Translations under genes and position numbers: made by a program
NCBI GenBank assembly: GCA_022749655.1
Contig: CP094243.1
Coordinates: forward strand, 1,984,001-2,048,000
Source of the DNA: Xanthomonas phaseoli pv. phaseoli
GTDB lineage: Bacteria > Pseudomonadota > Gammaproteobacteria > Xanthomonadales > Xanthomonadaceae
Reading direction: 5' to 3'
Length of the DNA: 64,000 nucleotides
Part shown: piece after piece, positions 50,402 through 60,519 of the stretch
How the letters are laid out: each line of letters begins with the position of its first letter
Numbering within the stretch: the stretch's first letter is position 1
Notes under the pieces: model-generated
Told to the model about the DNA's origin: nothing
The model's input: the letters and a program-made list of their open reading frames with translations, nothing else
Database searches by the model: none

Positions 50402-51307
50402 TCAGGGCGCCGGCGAGGGAAACTGCAGCTCGCCCTGCGGGCCGAGCATGCGGAACGGTAGCGAGAGCAACTGCATGTCGGCATTGCGCTGGATTGCAAA
50501 GTGCAGGTGCGGCGCGGTGCTGAAGCCGGTATTGCCTGAGGCGCCAAGCCGCTCGCCGGTGCGCACCGCCTGGCCAGGTCGCACGGCCACGCCGTCGGGC
50601 GCCAAGTGGGCGTACAGGGCCATGCTGCCGTCGGCATGCAGGACGCGCACCAGGTTGCCGCCGCCAGCGGCAGGGTTGGTCGGGGCGCTGTCGAGGACAT
50701 CGCGCTGCACTTCCATGACCACGCCCTCGCGCGCTGCCAGCACCGGCGTGCCCTGCGGCATGGCGAAGTCCACCGCATACCAGTTGGGCGGATCGGCGTG
50801 GCTGAATTGCCCGCCAAAGCCCTGCGCCACCTGCACCGGCACGTTGTGGAATGGCAATTGATAGCGCACTGGCTGCGGGGTGGCGCTTGGATCGCCCGGC
50901 ACCACCTCGAGCGTGAGCCCGAAACCGCCCAGGGTGCGCTGGTTGCTGGCCGGATACAGCCGGGTGACAAGGCGGCGCTCGTGTGCGGCCAACTCGAGCG
51001 TCAGCGGTAATTGCGGCACGGCGCGGTAATCCTCGCTAGGCGGTGCGCTCAGGCGCAGTTGCGCAGGCCCGGCCAGCGGATTGGCGACCCAGGCCAGATA
51101 CACCGGCGCCTGCCATTCCAGCTGCAGCGAGGCGCCAGTGCCTGTGACCGCAGTCGCGGGTTGTGCGTTGCGTGCCTGGGGCGAGTGCTGCGCAGCGCCT
51201 GGCCAATGCCAAGGCGGTTGTGCGCATGCCGCGGGTGCCCAGGCCGGCAGCAAGACGCATGCCGCGATCAAGGCGGGCAGGGCAGTGCGAGACACGTGAT
51301 AGGGCAC
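50402..51307 (-). CDS. M23-family (LytM-like) peptidase, secreted
   Basis: About 301 residues with a signal peptide (ALPALIAACVLLPAWAPAACA). The C-terminal peptidase domain has the zinc-binding pattern NWYAVDFAMPQGTPV with its Asp, then LYAHLAPDGVAVRPGQ and STAPHLHFAIQ with the HLH motif. A first metal His is not obvious in the usual HxxxD position, so it may be a degenerate (non-catalytic) LytM factor. The start is uncertain: GTG at 51307 or 51295, or an ATG at 51388. Confidence 0.8.
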   Translation of the reverse strand: MPYHVSRTALPALIAACVLLPAWAPAACAQPPWHWPGAAQHSPQARNAQPATAVTGTGASLQLEWQAPVYLAWVANPLAGPAQLRLSAPPSEDYRAVPQLPLTLELAAHERRLVTRLYPASNQRTLGGFGLTLEVVPGDPSATPQPVRYQLPFHNVPVQVAQGFGGQFSHADPPNWYAVDFAMPQGTPVLAAREGVVMEVQRDVLDSAPTNPAAGGGNLVRVLHADGSMALYAHLAPDGVAVRPGQAVRTGERLGASGNTGFSTAPHLHFAIQRNADMQLLSLPFRMLGPQGELQFPSPAP

Positions 51308-51436
51308 GCCATCGACTCGAGCAAGGGGGCGCAAGTATGCGGCCCAGCGTCGAGAGGAGTGGTATCGGATGAAAATATATCTTTCCATCCGCATGAAAAG
51401 ATTGACATCGTAAAATTCCGGTGGCATCTTAGCCTC

Positions 51437-51553
51437 ACCATCGAGACCGGCGGAGGGACAGGCCCTTTGATGCCGGGGCAGCCAGCGGAACGCGCAAGCG
51501 TCCGCGTTTGGTGCCAAATCCTGCGGGGACCTCCGCGTCCGCCGAAAGATGGT
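51437..51553 (+). ncRNA. SAM-I (S-box) riboswitch
   Basis: The conserved core is clear. GAGGGACAGGCCC is followed by TTTGATGCCGGGGCAGCC, a variable hairpin, then GGTGCCAAATCCTGC and GAAAGATGG. The basal stem pairs ACCATC (51437-51442) with GATGGT (51548-51553). It lies 72 bases before metX and should shut the operon when S-adenosylmethionine is plentiful. The few bases between it and metX do not show an intrinsic terminator with a U run, so control of translation start is more likely (inference). Confidence 0.9.
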
Positions 51554-51625
51554 TCGAATCGTGCCTTGCGCACGTCGAACGCGAGCTCCGCGAAGCTCGA
51601 TGGCCGATCCACCCTGGATACCGCC

Positions 51626-52657
51626 ATGAGCCTCGTGAATACAGCATCGCCGTCTACCAACGATTTCGTCGAAACCCCCGCCAGCAGCGACGACGGCTTC
51701 ACTGCCGTGCGCGGCGAACTCGTCATCGCCCTGCCGATGCGCCATGCCGGCATGCGCGAGCTGCGGCTGCGCTATGAGCTGATCGGCGCGGCCACTGCGC
51801 CGGTGGTGTTCGTGGCCGGTGGCATCTCCGCACACCGCCATCTGGCCGCCAGCAACATGTTCCCCGAAAAGGGCTGGGTGGATGGGCTGGTCGGCAGTGG
51901 CCGCGCGCTGGATCCTGCCGCGCGCCGCCTGCTGGCATTCGATTTTCTCGGTGCCGACGGCAACCTGGACGCGCCCATCGATACCGCCGACCAGGCCGAT
52001 GCGATTGCCGCCTTGCTGGACGCGCTGGGCATCGGGCGCTTGCACGGCTTTGTCGGCTATTCCTACGGTGCGCTGGTGGGCTTGCAATTCGCAATTAGCC
52101 ACGCGGCCCGTGTTGGCACCCTGGTCGCGGTGAGCGGCGCGCACCGCGCGCACCCATACGCCGCGGCCTGGCGTGCCCTGCAACGCCGCGCGGTGGCGCT
52201 GGGCCAGCTGCAGTGCGCAGAGCAGCATGGCCTGGCGTTGGCGCGGCAGTTCGCCATGCTCAGCTACCGCACGCCGGAAGAATTCAGCGAGCGCTTCGAT
52301 GCGCCGCCGGAAGTGATCAATGGCCGCGTGCGGGTGGCGGCCGAGGACTATCTGGACGCCGCCGGGGCGCAGTACGTGGCGCGCACGCCGGTAAATGCGT
52401 ATCTGCGCCTGTCCGAATCCATCGACCTGCATCGCATCGACCCCGCGCATGTGCGCGTGCCTACCGTCGTGGTGGCGGTGGAGGGCGACCGCCTGGTGCC
52501 GCTGGCCGACATGGTCAGCCTGGTCGAAGGCCTTGGCCCGCGCGGCAGCCTGCGCGTGTTGCGCTCGCCGTACGGGCACGACGCCTTCCTGAAAGAAATC
52601 GATCGCATCGACGCCATCCTCACTACCGCCCTTCGCAGCACCGGAGAAACCGCATGA
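51626..52657 (+). CDS. metX: Homoserine O-acyltransferase (probably O-succinyltransferase), MetX type
   Basis: Activates homoserine for methionine synthesis. It is a 343-residue alpha/beta hydrolase-fold enzyme with nucleophile Ser146 in VGYSYGALVGL and the acid/His residues in VAVEGDRLVPLADM and SPYGHDAFLKE. The family includes acetyl- and succinyl-transferases; Xanthomonas enzymes are described as succinyl-type. It is the first gene after the SAM-I riboswitch and its stop overlaps the metB start. Confidence 0.92.
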   Translation: MSLVNTASPSTNDFVETPASSDDGFTAVRGELVIALPMRHAGMRELRLRYELIGAATAPVVFVAGGISAHRHLAASNMFPEKGWVDGLVGSGRALDPAARRLLAFDFLGADGNLDAPIDTADQADAIAALLDALGIGRLHGFVGYSYGALVGLQFAISHAARVGTLVAVSGAHRAHPYAAAWRALQRRAVALGQLQCAEQHGLALARQFAMLSYRTPEEFSERFDAPPEVINGRVRVAAEDYLDAAGAQYVARTPVNAYLRLSESIDLHRIDPAHVRVPTVVVAVEGDRLVPLADMVSLVEGLGPRGSLRVLRSPYGHDAFLKEIDRIDAILTTALRSTGETA

Positions 52658-53871
52658 GCTTTCGTGACCCCACCGACGCCCCCTGTACTGCCGCCACCGC
52701 CGCCGTGCGTGCCGGTATCGATCGCGACACCGCCTACGGCGCAGTGACCCCGCCGATCGTGCTGTCGTCGAACTTTTCTTTCGATGGTTTCGGCAACAAG
52801 CGCCAGTACGACTACACCCGCAGCGGTAATCCGACCCGCGACCTGTTGGGCGAAGCACTGGCCGAACTGGAAGGCGGCGCGGGCGGGGTGATCACCTCCA
52901 CCGGCATGGGCGCGATCAATCTGGTGCTCAACGCGGTGCTGCAACCCGGCGATACGCTGGTGGTGCCGCACGATGCGTACGGCGGCAGCTGGCGCCTGTT
53001 CAATGCGTTGGCCAAGAAGGGCCACTTCGCGCTGATCACCGCTGATCTGACCGATCCGCGTTCGCTGGCCGATGCCTTGGCGCAGTCGCCCAAGCTGGTG
53101 TTGATCGAAACCCCGTCCAACCCGCTGCTGCGCATCACCGATCTGCGCTTCGTCATCGAAGCGGCAAAGAAGGTCGGTGCATTGACCGTGGTGGACAACA
53201 CCTTCCTGTCGCCGGCGCTGCAGAAGCCGCTGGATTTCGGCGCCGATCTGGTGCTGCATTCCACCACCAAGTACATCAACGGCCATAGCGATGTGGTGGG
53301 CGGTGCAGTGGTAGCGCGTGATGCCCAGCTGCATCAGCAATTGGTGTGGTGGGCCAATGCATTGGGCCTGACCGGCTCGCCATTCGATGCCTTCCTCACT
53401 TTGCGCGGTCTGCGCACGCTGGATGCGCGGCTGCGCGTGCATCAGGAAAACGCCGACGCCATCGCCGCGCTGCTGGACGGGCATGCGGCGGTGAATCGGG
53501 TGTATTTCCCGGGGCTAGCGGCGCATCCGGGCCATGCACTGGCCGCGCGCCAGCAGAAGGGCTTCGGGGCGATGATGAGTTTCGAACTGGAAGGCGGCGA
53601 AGCGGCCGTGCGTGCGTTCGTCGATGGCTTGCGTTACTTCACCCTGGCCGAGTCGTTGGGCGGTGTGGAAAGCCTGATCGCGCATCCGGCCTCGATGACG
53701 CACGCGGCAATGACCGCCGAAGCGCGTGCGGCAGCCGGCATTTCCGATGGCTTGCTGCGCTTGTCGATCGGGATCGAATCGGCCGACGATCTGCTGATCG
53801 ATCTGCGTGCCGGTCTGGCCCGTGCCGAAGCGACCCTGACCACCACCAGCCGCAAACAGGTCGACGCGTGA
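52654..53871 (+). CDS. metB: Cystathionine gamma-synthase
   Basis: A PLP-dependent Cys/Met metabolism enzyme of 405 residues that joins the activated homoserine to cysteine. PLP lysine is Lys206 in LHSTTKYINGHSD. Other marks are QYDYTRSGNPTRDLLGEALA, TGMGAINLVLNAVL and VVDNTFLSPALQKPLDFGAD. Starts within the metX stop (ATGA) and overlaps hom, so all three are coupled. Confidence 0.94.
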   Translation: MSFRDPTDAPCTAATAAVRAGIDRDTAYGAVTPPIVLSSNFSFDGFGNKRQYDYTRSGNPTRDLLGEALAELEGGAGGVITSTGMGAINLVLNAVLQPGDTLVVPHDAYGGSWRLFNALAKKGHFALITADLTDPRSLADALAQSPKLVLIETPSNPLLRITDLRFVIEAAKKVGALTVVDNTFLSPALQKPLDFGADLVLHSTTKYINGHSDVVGGAVVARDAQLHQQLVWWANALGLTGSPFDAFLTLRGLRTLDARLRVHQENADAIAALLDGHAAVNRVYFPGLAAHPGHALAARQQKGFGAMMSFELEGGEAAVRAFVDGLRYFTLAESLGGVESLIAHPASMTHAAMTAEARAAAGISDGLLRLSIGIESADDLLIDLRAGLARAEATLTTTSRKQVDA

Positions 53872-54954
53872 GCAATGTCCTGCCCGTTTCGCGCCGTGCG
53901 CAGGTCGTTGCAGTGACGCCTACGCCGCGGCTGGCGTTGCTGGGGACCGGCACCGTGGGGCGCGCTTTCGTGACGCGCTACACCGCGCTGCAGCAACGCC
54001 AACTGCGCTTGCCGCGCTTCGATTGGCTGGCCAATTCGCGTGTTGCGCAGGATTGTGGCGTCAGCGCCGAGCAGGCCCTGCAGCACGCCAATGCGGCGCC
54101 GCGCGGGCAGGCGGTTTTGCAGCCGTGGGCAGAAACCACCGCACTGCGTGCCGGCGATGTACTGGTGGATGCCACTGCCAGCGATATCGTGGCCGATTGG
54201 CATGCCGAATGGTTGCAGCGCGGTGTGCATGTGGTCACCGCCAACAAACTGGGCCAGGGCACCGCGTTGTCGCGTGCGCAGGCGCTGCATGCGGCTCGTC
54301 ATGCCAGCGGCGCGTCTTATGGCGACAGCGCCACTGTGGGCGCCGGGCTACCGGTGCTGAGCAGCGTGCGTGCGCTGGTGGCCGGCGGCGACCAGATTCA
54401 TTCGATCGAAGGCGTGTTGTCCGGATCGTTGGCCTGGCTGTTTCATCGCTACGACGGCAGCGGCGCGTTTTCCGCCTGCGTGCGCGAGGCAGTGGCGGCT
54501 GGCTATACCGAGCCGGATCCACGCATCGATCTGTCCGGCGAGGATGTGCGGCGCAAGCTGCTGATCCTGGCGCGTGCCGCCGGATGGCAGCTGGAGGCCG
54601 AGCAGGTACATGTGGAATCGCTGGTGCCAGCAGGCATTGCGCGGTTGCCGCTTGACGCCTTGGATGCGCAGCTTGGCGCTGGATGCGGTGATTGTGGCGC
54701 GCTGGCAACAGGCGCGTGCTGCAGGGCGTTGCCTGCGCTTTGTCGGTCGCGTGGACGCGCATGGAGCGAGCGTGGGTTTGCGCGAACTGGCGCTCGATCA
54801 CCCGTTGGCGGGCGGTGCCGGGACCGATAACCGGGTGGCGATCAGCAGTGACCGCTATCGCGCGCAGCCGCTGTTGATCCAGGGACCGGGTGCAGGCGCC
54901 GAGGTGACCGCGGCCGCGTTGCTGGATGACGTGCTGCGGATTGTGGCCGGCTGA
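53868..54954 (+). pseudogene. hom: Homoserine dehydrogenase, frameshifted
   Basis: Makes homoserine, the substrate of metX, from aspartate semialdehyde. The N-terminal NAD(P) fold starts RLALLGTGTVGRAFVTRY. Catalytic segments are VVTANKLGQGTALS, GDSATVGAGLPVLSSVRAL, EGVLSGSLAWLFHRYD and YTEPDPRIDLSGEDVRRKLLILAR in parts. Near 54665-54675 the frame changes before LALDAVIVARW; one extra or two missing bases would repair it. Total about 361 residues, the size of a monofunctional Hom without an ACT domain. The GTG start overlaps metB. Loss would make the cell need homoserine unless another copy exists. Confidence 0.88.
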
Positions 54955-55094
54955 TGACGGCGCAGTGGCGCCACCTTCACGGTTGCGACACGGGCTAGCG
55001 ATTGACAGGCTGCAGTGCGTGCAGTGAAGTCGATGCCGGCGCATGGCCGGCATCGTGATGCTCGCAGGGGCGGTTCGGGCCAGCGGCGATTGCG

Positions 55095-56455
55095 TTACTT
55101 CAGACCCTTGCCAATGGTCCGCAGCAACTCGCCCTGATAGTCGCCGCTGAACTCCCAGAAGAAGGCGCCGCCAAGGCCGCGTTCCTTGACGTAGCGCATC
55201 TTCTCGCCCACCAGTGCCGGGGTGTCGTAGCTCCAGAAGGTGGCACCGTCGTAGAGCCAGTGCGCACGCGCCAAGGGATCGACAGCGTGGGTGCCGGGCA
55301 GGCCGCGCAGCACCTTGTAGTCCTCCACGCCGTTCTCGTACGTTCCCGGCGCAGGACTGCCGCTCTGGTACAGGCCGCCGTTGGCGTTGCCGACCTTGGT
55401 CCAGCCGCGGCCGTAGAAGCCTAGTCCGAGATTGAGCTTGGCGGCCGGTACGCCACGATCGAGCAGGGCCTGCATGGCGTCGTTGCTGTTGTAGCGGCGT
55501 TGGTCGCCGGTAGACGGATCTGCGGGCGAACCGAACAGCGCAGAATGGTGATTGGTGCGCGACTCCCAGGCGCCGTGGAAGTCGTAGGTCATCACGTTGA
55601 TGTAGTCCACGAAACGGGCGTACTGGCCGGGGTCGGTGACGCGGATCTTGTCGATGCTGGCGCCGACGGCCACGGTCAGCAGCAGCCCGGGACGCACGTG
55701 GTCGAGCTGACGGCGGAACTCGGCCAGCAACGCGGTGAAGTTCTCCCGGTCCTCCGGGCTGCCGCAGGTCAGCCCGCAGGCCACCGGATATTCCCAGTCG
55801 ATGTCGATGCCATCGAATACGCCTGCCGCCGCGGCGGTGCCGCCGGCGCCGTCGGTGACTGGCAGATTCCCGCTCAGGTAGGCGTCGATGCAGGAGGCGA
55901 CGAAGGCCTTGCGGTTCTCGGGGCGGGCGGCACTGGAGAAGCCGCCCGACCAGCTCCAGCCGCCCAGCGAGATCAGGACCTTGAGCCTGGGATTGGCGGC
56001 CTTGAGCTTCTTCAACTGGTTCCAGTTGCCACGCAAGGGCTGGTTCCAGGTGTCGGCCACGCCGTCTACGCTTTGTTCGGCGGAAAACGCCTTGGTGTAG
56101 TCCGCATACGCGTCGCCGCCGGCTCCGGTATTCGGGTCGGACGGGGCGATGACGCCGACCTCGCAGCGATTGTTGCGCACGTTGCCGAAGGCGTAGTTGA
56201 TGTGGGTCAGATAGCCGGCTGCGCCACTGGCCTGGATGTCCTTGACGACATAATTGCGGCCGTAGATGCCCCATTGGGTGAAGTAGCCGATCACGCGCTT
56301 GTCGGCGGACCGTGGCCGGTGGCGGGTGTCGGTTGACGCATTGCTCGCATCGGCGGACGGGGACTGGGCAATGCCATCGCATGACCCGGCAGCACGACGG
56401 ACAGAACGGTGAGGCAGCACGACAACGCCCCCGATACAGCGCAGTTCACTTTCAT
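55095..56455 (-). pseudogene. Secreted GH18 chitinase, frameshifted in the signal region
   Basis: A chitinase catalytic domain of normal form: VIGYFTQWGIYGRNYVVKDI at the start, KVLISLGGWSWSGGF, the catalytic motif FDGIDIDWEYP (Glu near residue 222), MTYDFHGAWE and the C-terminal GAFFWEFSGDYQGEL. The long frame begins without a signal peptide. A good one, MKVNCAVSGALSCCLTVLSV with an ending GHAMA, starts at ATG 56455 behind GGGGGA in another frame. One missing base between about 56355 and 56400 would join them, for about 453 residues. As it stands the protein could be made from 56420 but would not be secreted. Confidence 0.85.
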
Positions 56456-56767
56456 GGTGAATCCCCCGATTGTGTGTCGCGATTTCGGAACTGGCTGATG
56501 GCCGGCGTGTCGTTGTTAACGAAGCGCCGACCTGGATCGTCGATGAACAGGCAAACGGGCAGTGGCGCGATTTGCGCGGTCATTTGCCGATTTGCGAACC
56601 TTCGGTCCGGTGCGTGCGGGCGTTCGCTCCCGCCTGGCGAGAATGCCGAGACACGTCACAGATCGCCATGGCGGCAGGTGTTCAGCAGGTGTCGTCGTTA
56701 CGCTGCCGCGAGACTGCCGACGCCGTGGTCAGTGCCGCGGGGGCGTGCGTGGCGTCATAAGCGCTGC
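56456..56767. other. Intergenic region between sdaA and the chitinase gene
   Basis: 312 bases upstream of the chitinase and downstream of sdaA, which point the same way. It should contain the chitinase promoter. I see no clear terminator, promoter pair or repeat. Confidence 0.35.
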
Positions 56768-58150
56768 TCAGCATTCGATGACGTTCACCGCCAGCCCGCC
56801 GCGGCTGGTTTCCTTGTACTTGTCCTGCATGTCGCGGCCGGTGTCGCGCATGGTCTTGATGACCTTGTCCAGCGACACCTTGTGCTTGCCGTCGCCGCGC
56901 ATCGCCATGCGGCTGGCGTTGATGGCCTTCACCGCGCCCATGGCGTTGCGTTCGATGCACGGAATCTGCACCAGCCCGCCGATCGGATCGCAGGTCAGGC
57001 CCAGGTTGTGTTCCATGCCGATTTCCGCGGCGTTTTCGATCTGCCCCGGGTTGCCGCCAAGCGCGGCGACCAGGCCGCCGGCGGCCATCGAGCAGGCCAC
57101 CCCCACTTCGCCCTGGCAGCCGACTTCTGCACCGGAAATCGAGGCGTTTTCCTTATAGAGAATGCCGATGGCCGCTGCGGTGAGCAGGAAGTCGAAGATG
57201 CGTTGTTCGCAGGCACCCGCGCAGAACCGGTCGAAATAATGCAGCACCGCCGGAATGATGCCGGCCGCGCCGTTGGTGGGCGCGGTGACCACGCGGCCGC
57301 CGGCGGCGTTTTCTTCGTTGACTGCCAGCGCATACAGGTTGACCCAGTCCAGCGTGGTCAACGGGTCGCGCATGGCCGCTTCCGGCTTGGAGGACAATTC
57401 GCGGTACAGCGCTGGCGCGCGGCGCGAGACATTCAGGCCGCCCGGTAGCGTGCCTTCTTCGCGGATGCCGCGCGTTACGCAGGACTGCATCGCATTCCAC
57501 AGTTCGCGCAGGCCAGCACGGATCTCGTCTTCGCTGCGCCAGCTCTTCTCGTTTTCGAACATCAGCGCGGCAATGCTCAAACCACTGCGCGCGCATTGCG
57601 CCAGCAGTTCGTCTCCACTGAGGAACGGGTAGGGCAGCGGCGTTTCGTCGGCCACGATGCGATCGTCGGCAGCGTCGTCCTGGTTGACGACAAAGCCACC
57701 GCCGACCGAATAGTAATCGCGTGTGGCGATGACGGCTTCGTCGGCGTCGTAGGCCGTAAAGCGCATGCCGTTGGTGTGGTAGGGCAGCTTCTGCCGCTTG
57801 TTCATCGGCAAGTCGCGCTTTTCGTCGAAGACGATGGCGTGCTGGCCCATCAAGGTGATGCGCTTGCTGGTGCGAATGCGCTCCAGCGTGGCAGGGATGA
57901 TGTCCGGGTCGATCAGGTTCGGGCGATGGCCCTCCAGCCCCAGCAACACCGCCTTGTCGGTGCCATGGCCGCGGCCGGTCAGGGCGAGCGAACCGAACAC
58001 TTCGGCGCGGATGCGCACCACGTCCTGCAGGCGCCCGGCATCGAGCAGCCAGCGATGCACAAAGCGCTCGGCGGCGCGCATCGGCCCCACGGTGTGGGAA
58101 GAACTGGGACCGATACCGATCTTGAACAGGTCGAACGTGCTGACAGCCAT
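56768..58150 (-). CDS. sdaA: L-serine ammonia-lyase (iron-sulfur type)
   Basis: Deaminates serine to pyruvate. A 460-residue single-chain enzyme of the oxygen-sensitive 4Fe-4S type, with both parts fused: the beta domain ([22 protein letters not shown]) and the alpha domain with cysteines in [18 protein letters not shown] and [20 protein letters not shown]. The C-terminal [12 protein letters not shown] is conserved. The ATG at 58150 gives the family N-terminus; the open frame extends upstream without similarity. Confidence 0.96.
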   Translation of the reverse strand: MAVSTFDLFKIGIGPSSSHTVGPMRAAERFVHRWLLDAGRLQDVVRIRAEVFGSLALTGRGHGTDKAVLLGLEGHRPNLIDPDIIPATLERIRTSKRITLMGQHAIVFDEKRDLPMNKRQKLPYHTNGMRFTAYDADEAVIATRDYYSVGGGFVVNQDDAADDRIVADETPLPYPFLSGDELLAQCARSGLSIAALMFENEKSWRSEDEIRAGLRELWNAMQSCVTRGIREEGTLPGGLNVSRRAPALYRELSSKPEAAMRDPLTTLDWVNLYALAVNEENAAGGRVVTAPTNGAAGIIPAVLHYFDRFCAGACEQRIFDFLLTAAAIGILYKENASISGAEVGCQGEVGVACSMAAGGLVAALGGNPGQIENAAEIGMEHNLGLTCDPIGGLVQIPCIERNAMGAVKAINASRMAMRGDGKHKVSLDKVIKTMRDTGRDMQDKYKETSRGGLAVNVIEC

Positions 58151-58222
58151 GCGTGCCGGAGAGGTGAGCGTAAAGGCGGCTATTCTAGTCGTTCGGCGCT
58201 TGCGGCACGGCTGCAGCGCAGC

Positions 58223-58477
58223 ATGAGAGCCCGGCCGATGCCCCTGACCCTGTACCAGCGCGACGATTGCCATCTGTGCGACCAGGCCGTGGAAGTGCTG
58301 GCGCGGGCGCGTGCAGGCGATTTCGAGAGCGTGTTCATCGACGACGACGCGACGCTTGAGGCCGTTTATGGCGCGCGTGTGCCGGTGCTGCGCGATGCGC
58401 GTGGACGCGAGCTGGATTGGCCGTTCGATCGCGTGCGCTTGCGCGCATGGCTGGACGAAAATGGCGCCGAGAGATAG
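58223..58477 (+). CDS. Glutaredoxin-like (DUF836) protein
   Basis: An 84-residue thioredoxin-fold protein with a CHLC redox motif ([17 protein letters not shown]) and the cis-proline RVPVLRD segment. Start may be ATG 58223 or 58238; the latter fits related proteins better. It is divergent from sdaA with 72 bases between. Its specific substrate is unknown. Confidence 0.85.
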   Translation: MRARPMPLTLYQRDDCHLCDQAVEVLARARAGDFESVFIDDDATLEAVYGARVPVLRDARGRELDWPFDRVRLRAWLDENGAER

Positions 58478-58559
58478 TCGCGGCGCGACAACGTGCCGAG
58501 GCCGCAATCCGTGTCGCAGCCGGTGAGCATCGGCTGGCTGTCCCACCCCGTGCGGGCAT

Positions 58560-58593
58560 AAAAAAGCGGCGGACCCGACGAGTAGTCCGCCGC
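58560..58593 (-). terminator. Terminator of the yceI operon
   Basis: GCGGCGGAC and GTCCGCCGC form a 9-bp stem. On the minus strand it is followed by six T. It lies 31 bases after the yceI stop at 58625. Confidence 0.9.
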
Positions 58594-58624
58594 TCAGTGG
58601 CTGCGTCCGGTGCGGCCTGTGGCG

Positions 58625-59194
58625 TTACTTCGCCTTCAACACGACCTTGGTGCTGATCGCGGTTTCGTTGGGAATGGTCTTGGTGTCGGCCCAGTCGCCA
58701 CCGCCCACGCCAAAGTCCAGTCGCTTGACGACAGCCTTGCCCGCCAGCACCGGCTGCGCGCCGGGTGTCCAGGTAAAGGTCAGCGTGACCGGCTTGCTGA
58801 CGCCGCGTAGTTCCAGGGTGCCATCGGCGGCGTATTGGTTGCCGCCCAGGGCGCGGAACTTGTCGGCGCGGTAGCGCGCGGTGGCGAACTTGGCGACGTT
58901 GAAGAAATCCGGGCCCTGCAGGGTGGAATCGCGGTCGTTGTTGCCGCTGACCGCGCTGGCCAGCGGGATGCGCACGTCGAGTTTGGCCCCGGCCAGGTTG
59001 GCCGGATCGAAGCTCAGCGTTGTGTCGAAGCCGGGGAACTTGCCGGTGAACACCTCGCCGTCGTACTTGCTGGCAAAAACCAGGCTGGAGCCCGGCGCCT
59101 GCACGTAGTCGGCGGCCAGCACCGGTGCGGCGGCGAACGTGGCAACCAGCGAGGCTGCGACCAGCATCGGAGAGACAAACAACTTGGACGACAT
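58625..59194 (-). CDS. YceI family periplasmic protein (1)
   Basis: A 189-residue lipocalin-like protein of the YceI family, which bind isoprenoid lipids. Signal peptide ends PVLAAD. The mature part has the family pattern: SLVFASKYDGEVFTGKFPGFD, LDVRIPLASAVSGNNDRD, FFNVAKFATARYRAD and LRGVSKPVTLTFTW. GGA precedes the ATG. Last gene of a yceI-cytochrome b561-yceI operon. Confidence 0.95.
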   Translation of the reverse strand: MSSKLFVSPMLVAASLVATFAAAPVLAADYVQAPGSSLVFASKYDGEVFTGKFPGFDTTLSFDPANLAGAKLDVRIPLASAVSGNNDRDSTLQGPDFFNVAKFATARYRADKFRALGGNQYAADGTLELRGVSKPVTLTFTWTPGAQPVLAGKAVVKRLDFGVGGGDWADTKTIPNETAISTKVVLKAK

Positions 59195-59203
59195 GGGAAA
59201 TCC

Positions 59204-59766
59204 TTATGGTTTGGGAGCCAGCCAGCCACGCGGCAACATCCGCGCCAGGGTGGCGTCGCGCTGGAACAGGTGGTGGTAAAACGCAGCGCCGGCATGCGCC
59301 AGTACCACGGCAATCAGCAGCCAGAAACCCCATTCGTGGATGAAGTGCGCAATGGCGCGCAATTGTTCGTCCGGGGGCTGAGCTTGGGCACATTGAACAG
59401 GCCGAACCAACGGAACGGCCGCAGTCCGCTGGTGGAGTCGTACAGCCAGCCCGACAGCGGCATGGCGAAGATCATGGCGTACAACAGCCAGTGGGTGAAC
59501 CCGGCAATGCGCTCCTGCCAGCGCGGCGTACCGGCCACCGGCGGCGGTGCACCGGCGTAGATGCGCCAGCCAAGCCGCACGATCACCAAGGCCAGGACAG
59601 TCAGCCCCACCGACTTGTGTGCGGTGTATACCCAGAAGTATTTCGGGGTCTTGGGCAGTTCGCCCATGGTCAGGCCGACGATGCCCAACACCAGGATCAG
59701 CAGGGCGATCAGCCAGTGCAGGGTCTGGCTGACGCCGCCCCAGCGTTCGACGTTCTTCAGGCTCAT
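59204..59766 (-). pseudogene. Cytochrome b561, frameshifted
   Basis: A four-helix di-heme b-type membrane cytochrome of about 187 residues when repaired. Heme-ligand histidines are visible in SQTLHWLIALL, YTAHKSVGLTVLA, IAGFTHWLLY and AVVLAHAGAAFYHHLFQRD. The frame breaks at 59373-59377, where a run of five G on the plus strand should be six, giving PKLSPPDEQLRAIAHF. It starts within the stop of the upstream yceI gene (ATGA). YceI-cytochrome b561 pairing is common, suggesting quinone-linked electron transfer. Confidence 0.9.
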
Positions 59767-60425
59767 GTTCCCGATTCCTGGTTGGCGGCGGTGTCCGGCG
59801 TGGTGGGTGCGGCCTGCGGCTCGGGCGTCTCGTCGTCGGCGCGCCCTTCGCGCACGGCTTCGGCTTCGATGCGCAACTCCACGCTGTCGCCGATCATCGA
59901 TTTCCACGCATCAATCCCGAACGCGGAACGGCTCAGCGTGGCGGTGGCGGAGAAACCGGCGGTGCGGCGGAACGGCGGCAGCGGGTGACGCTTGAGCGCG
60001 TTGAGGGTGACGTCCAGGGTGACCGGGCGGGTGACCCCGTGCAGGGTCAGGTTACCGGTGACCTTGGCATGGTTTTCGCCGCTGGCCTCGACGTGCGTGG
60101 AGACGAAATGCGCGTCGGGAAAGCGCTCGGCGTCGAGTAGGTTGCGTGCCAGGGTGGCCTGGTTCCACTTGGCATCGCCCAGGTCGGCGCGGTGCAGCGG
60201 CACGGTGACATCCAGACGGGCGGCGGCCCAGTCGTCCGGGTCGAAGACCAGGGTGCCGCTACTTCCGGAAACGGTGCCCAATGCCTTGGAAAAGCCGGCA
60301 TGTTCCACCGCGAACAGCACCCGGGTATGCACCGGATCCAGCGCATACCGCGCTGGCGCAGCGGTGGCGGCGAGACTGGTTGCGACCAGGGCAGAGGACA
60401 CCACTAAGCGGGCGAGGATTGTCAT
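59763..60425 (-). CDS. YceI family periplasmic protein (2)
   Basis: A 220-residue YceI protein with signal peptide (ATSLAATAAPA). Marks are YALDPVHTRVLFAVEHAGFSK, LDVTVPLHRADLGDAKWNQ, FVSTHVEASGENHAKVTGNLTLHGVTRPVTLDV in parts and the acidic, Pro/Thr-rich tail after residue 195. It is the first gene of the operon and divergent from the sensor kinase (94 bases). Confidence 0.93.
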   Translation of the reverse strand: MTILARLVVSSALVATSLAATAAPARYALDPVHTRVLFAVEHAGFSKALGTVSGSSGTLVFDPDDWAAARLDVTVPLHRADLGDAKWNQATLARNLLDAERFPDAHFVSTHVEASGENHAKVTGNLTLHGVTRPVTLDVTLNALKRHPLPPFRRTAGFSATATLSRSAFGIDAWKSMIGDSVELRIEAEAVREGRADDETPEPQAAPTTPDTAANQESGT

Positions 60426-60519
60426 GGGCGGATTCTAGACATATCCCGGCAACGCGCTTGGCTTGCGCTCGCAACGATCCGTTGCGAGCATGCCGGCTGG
60501 ACGAGGAAAGGATTCCCCC

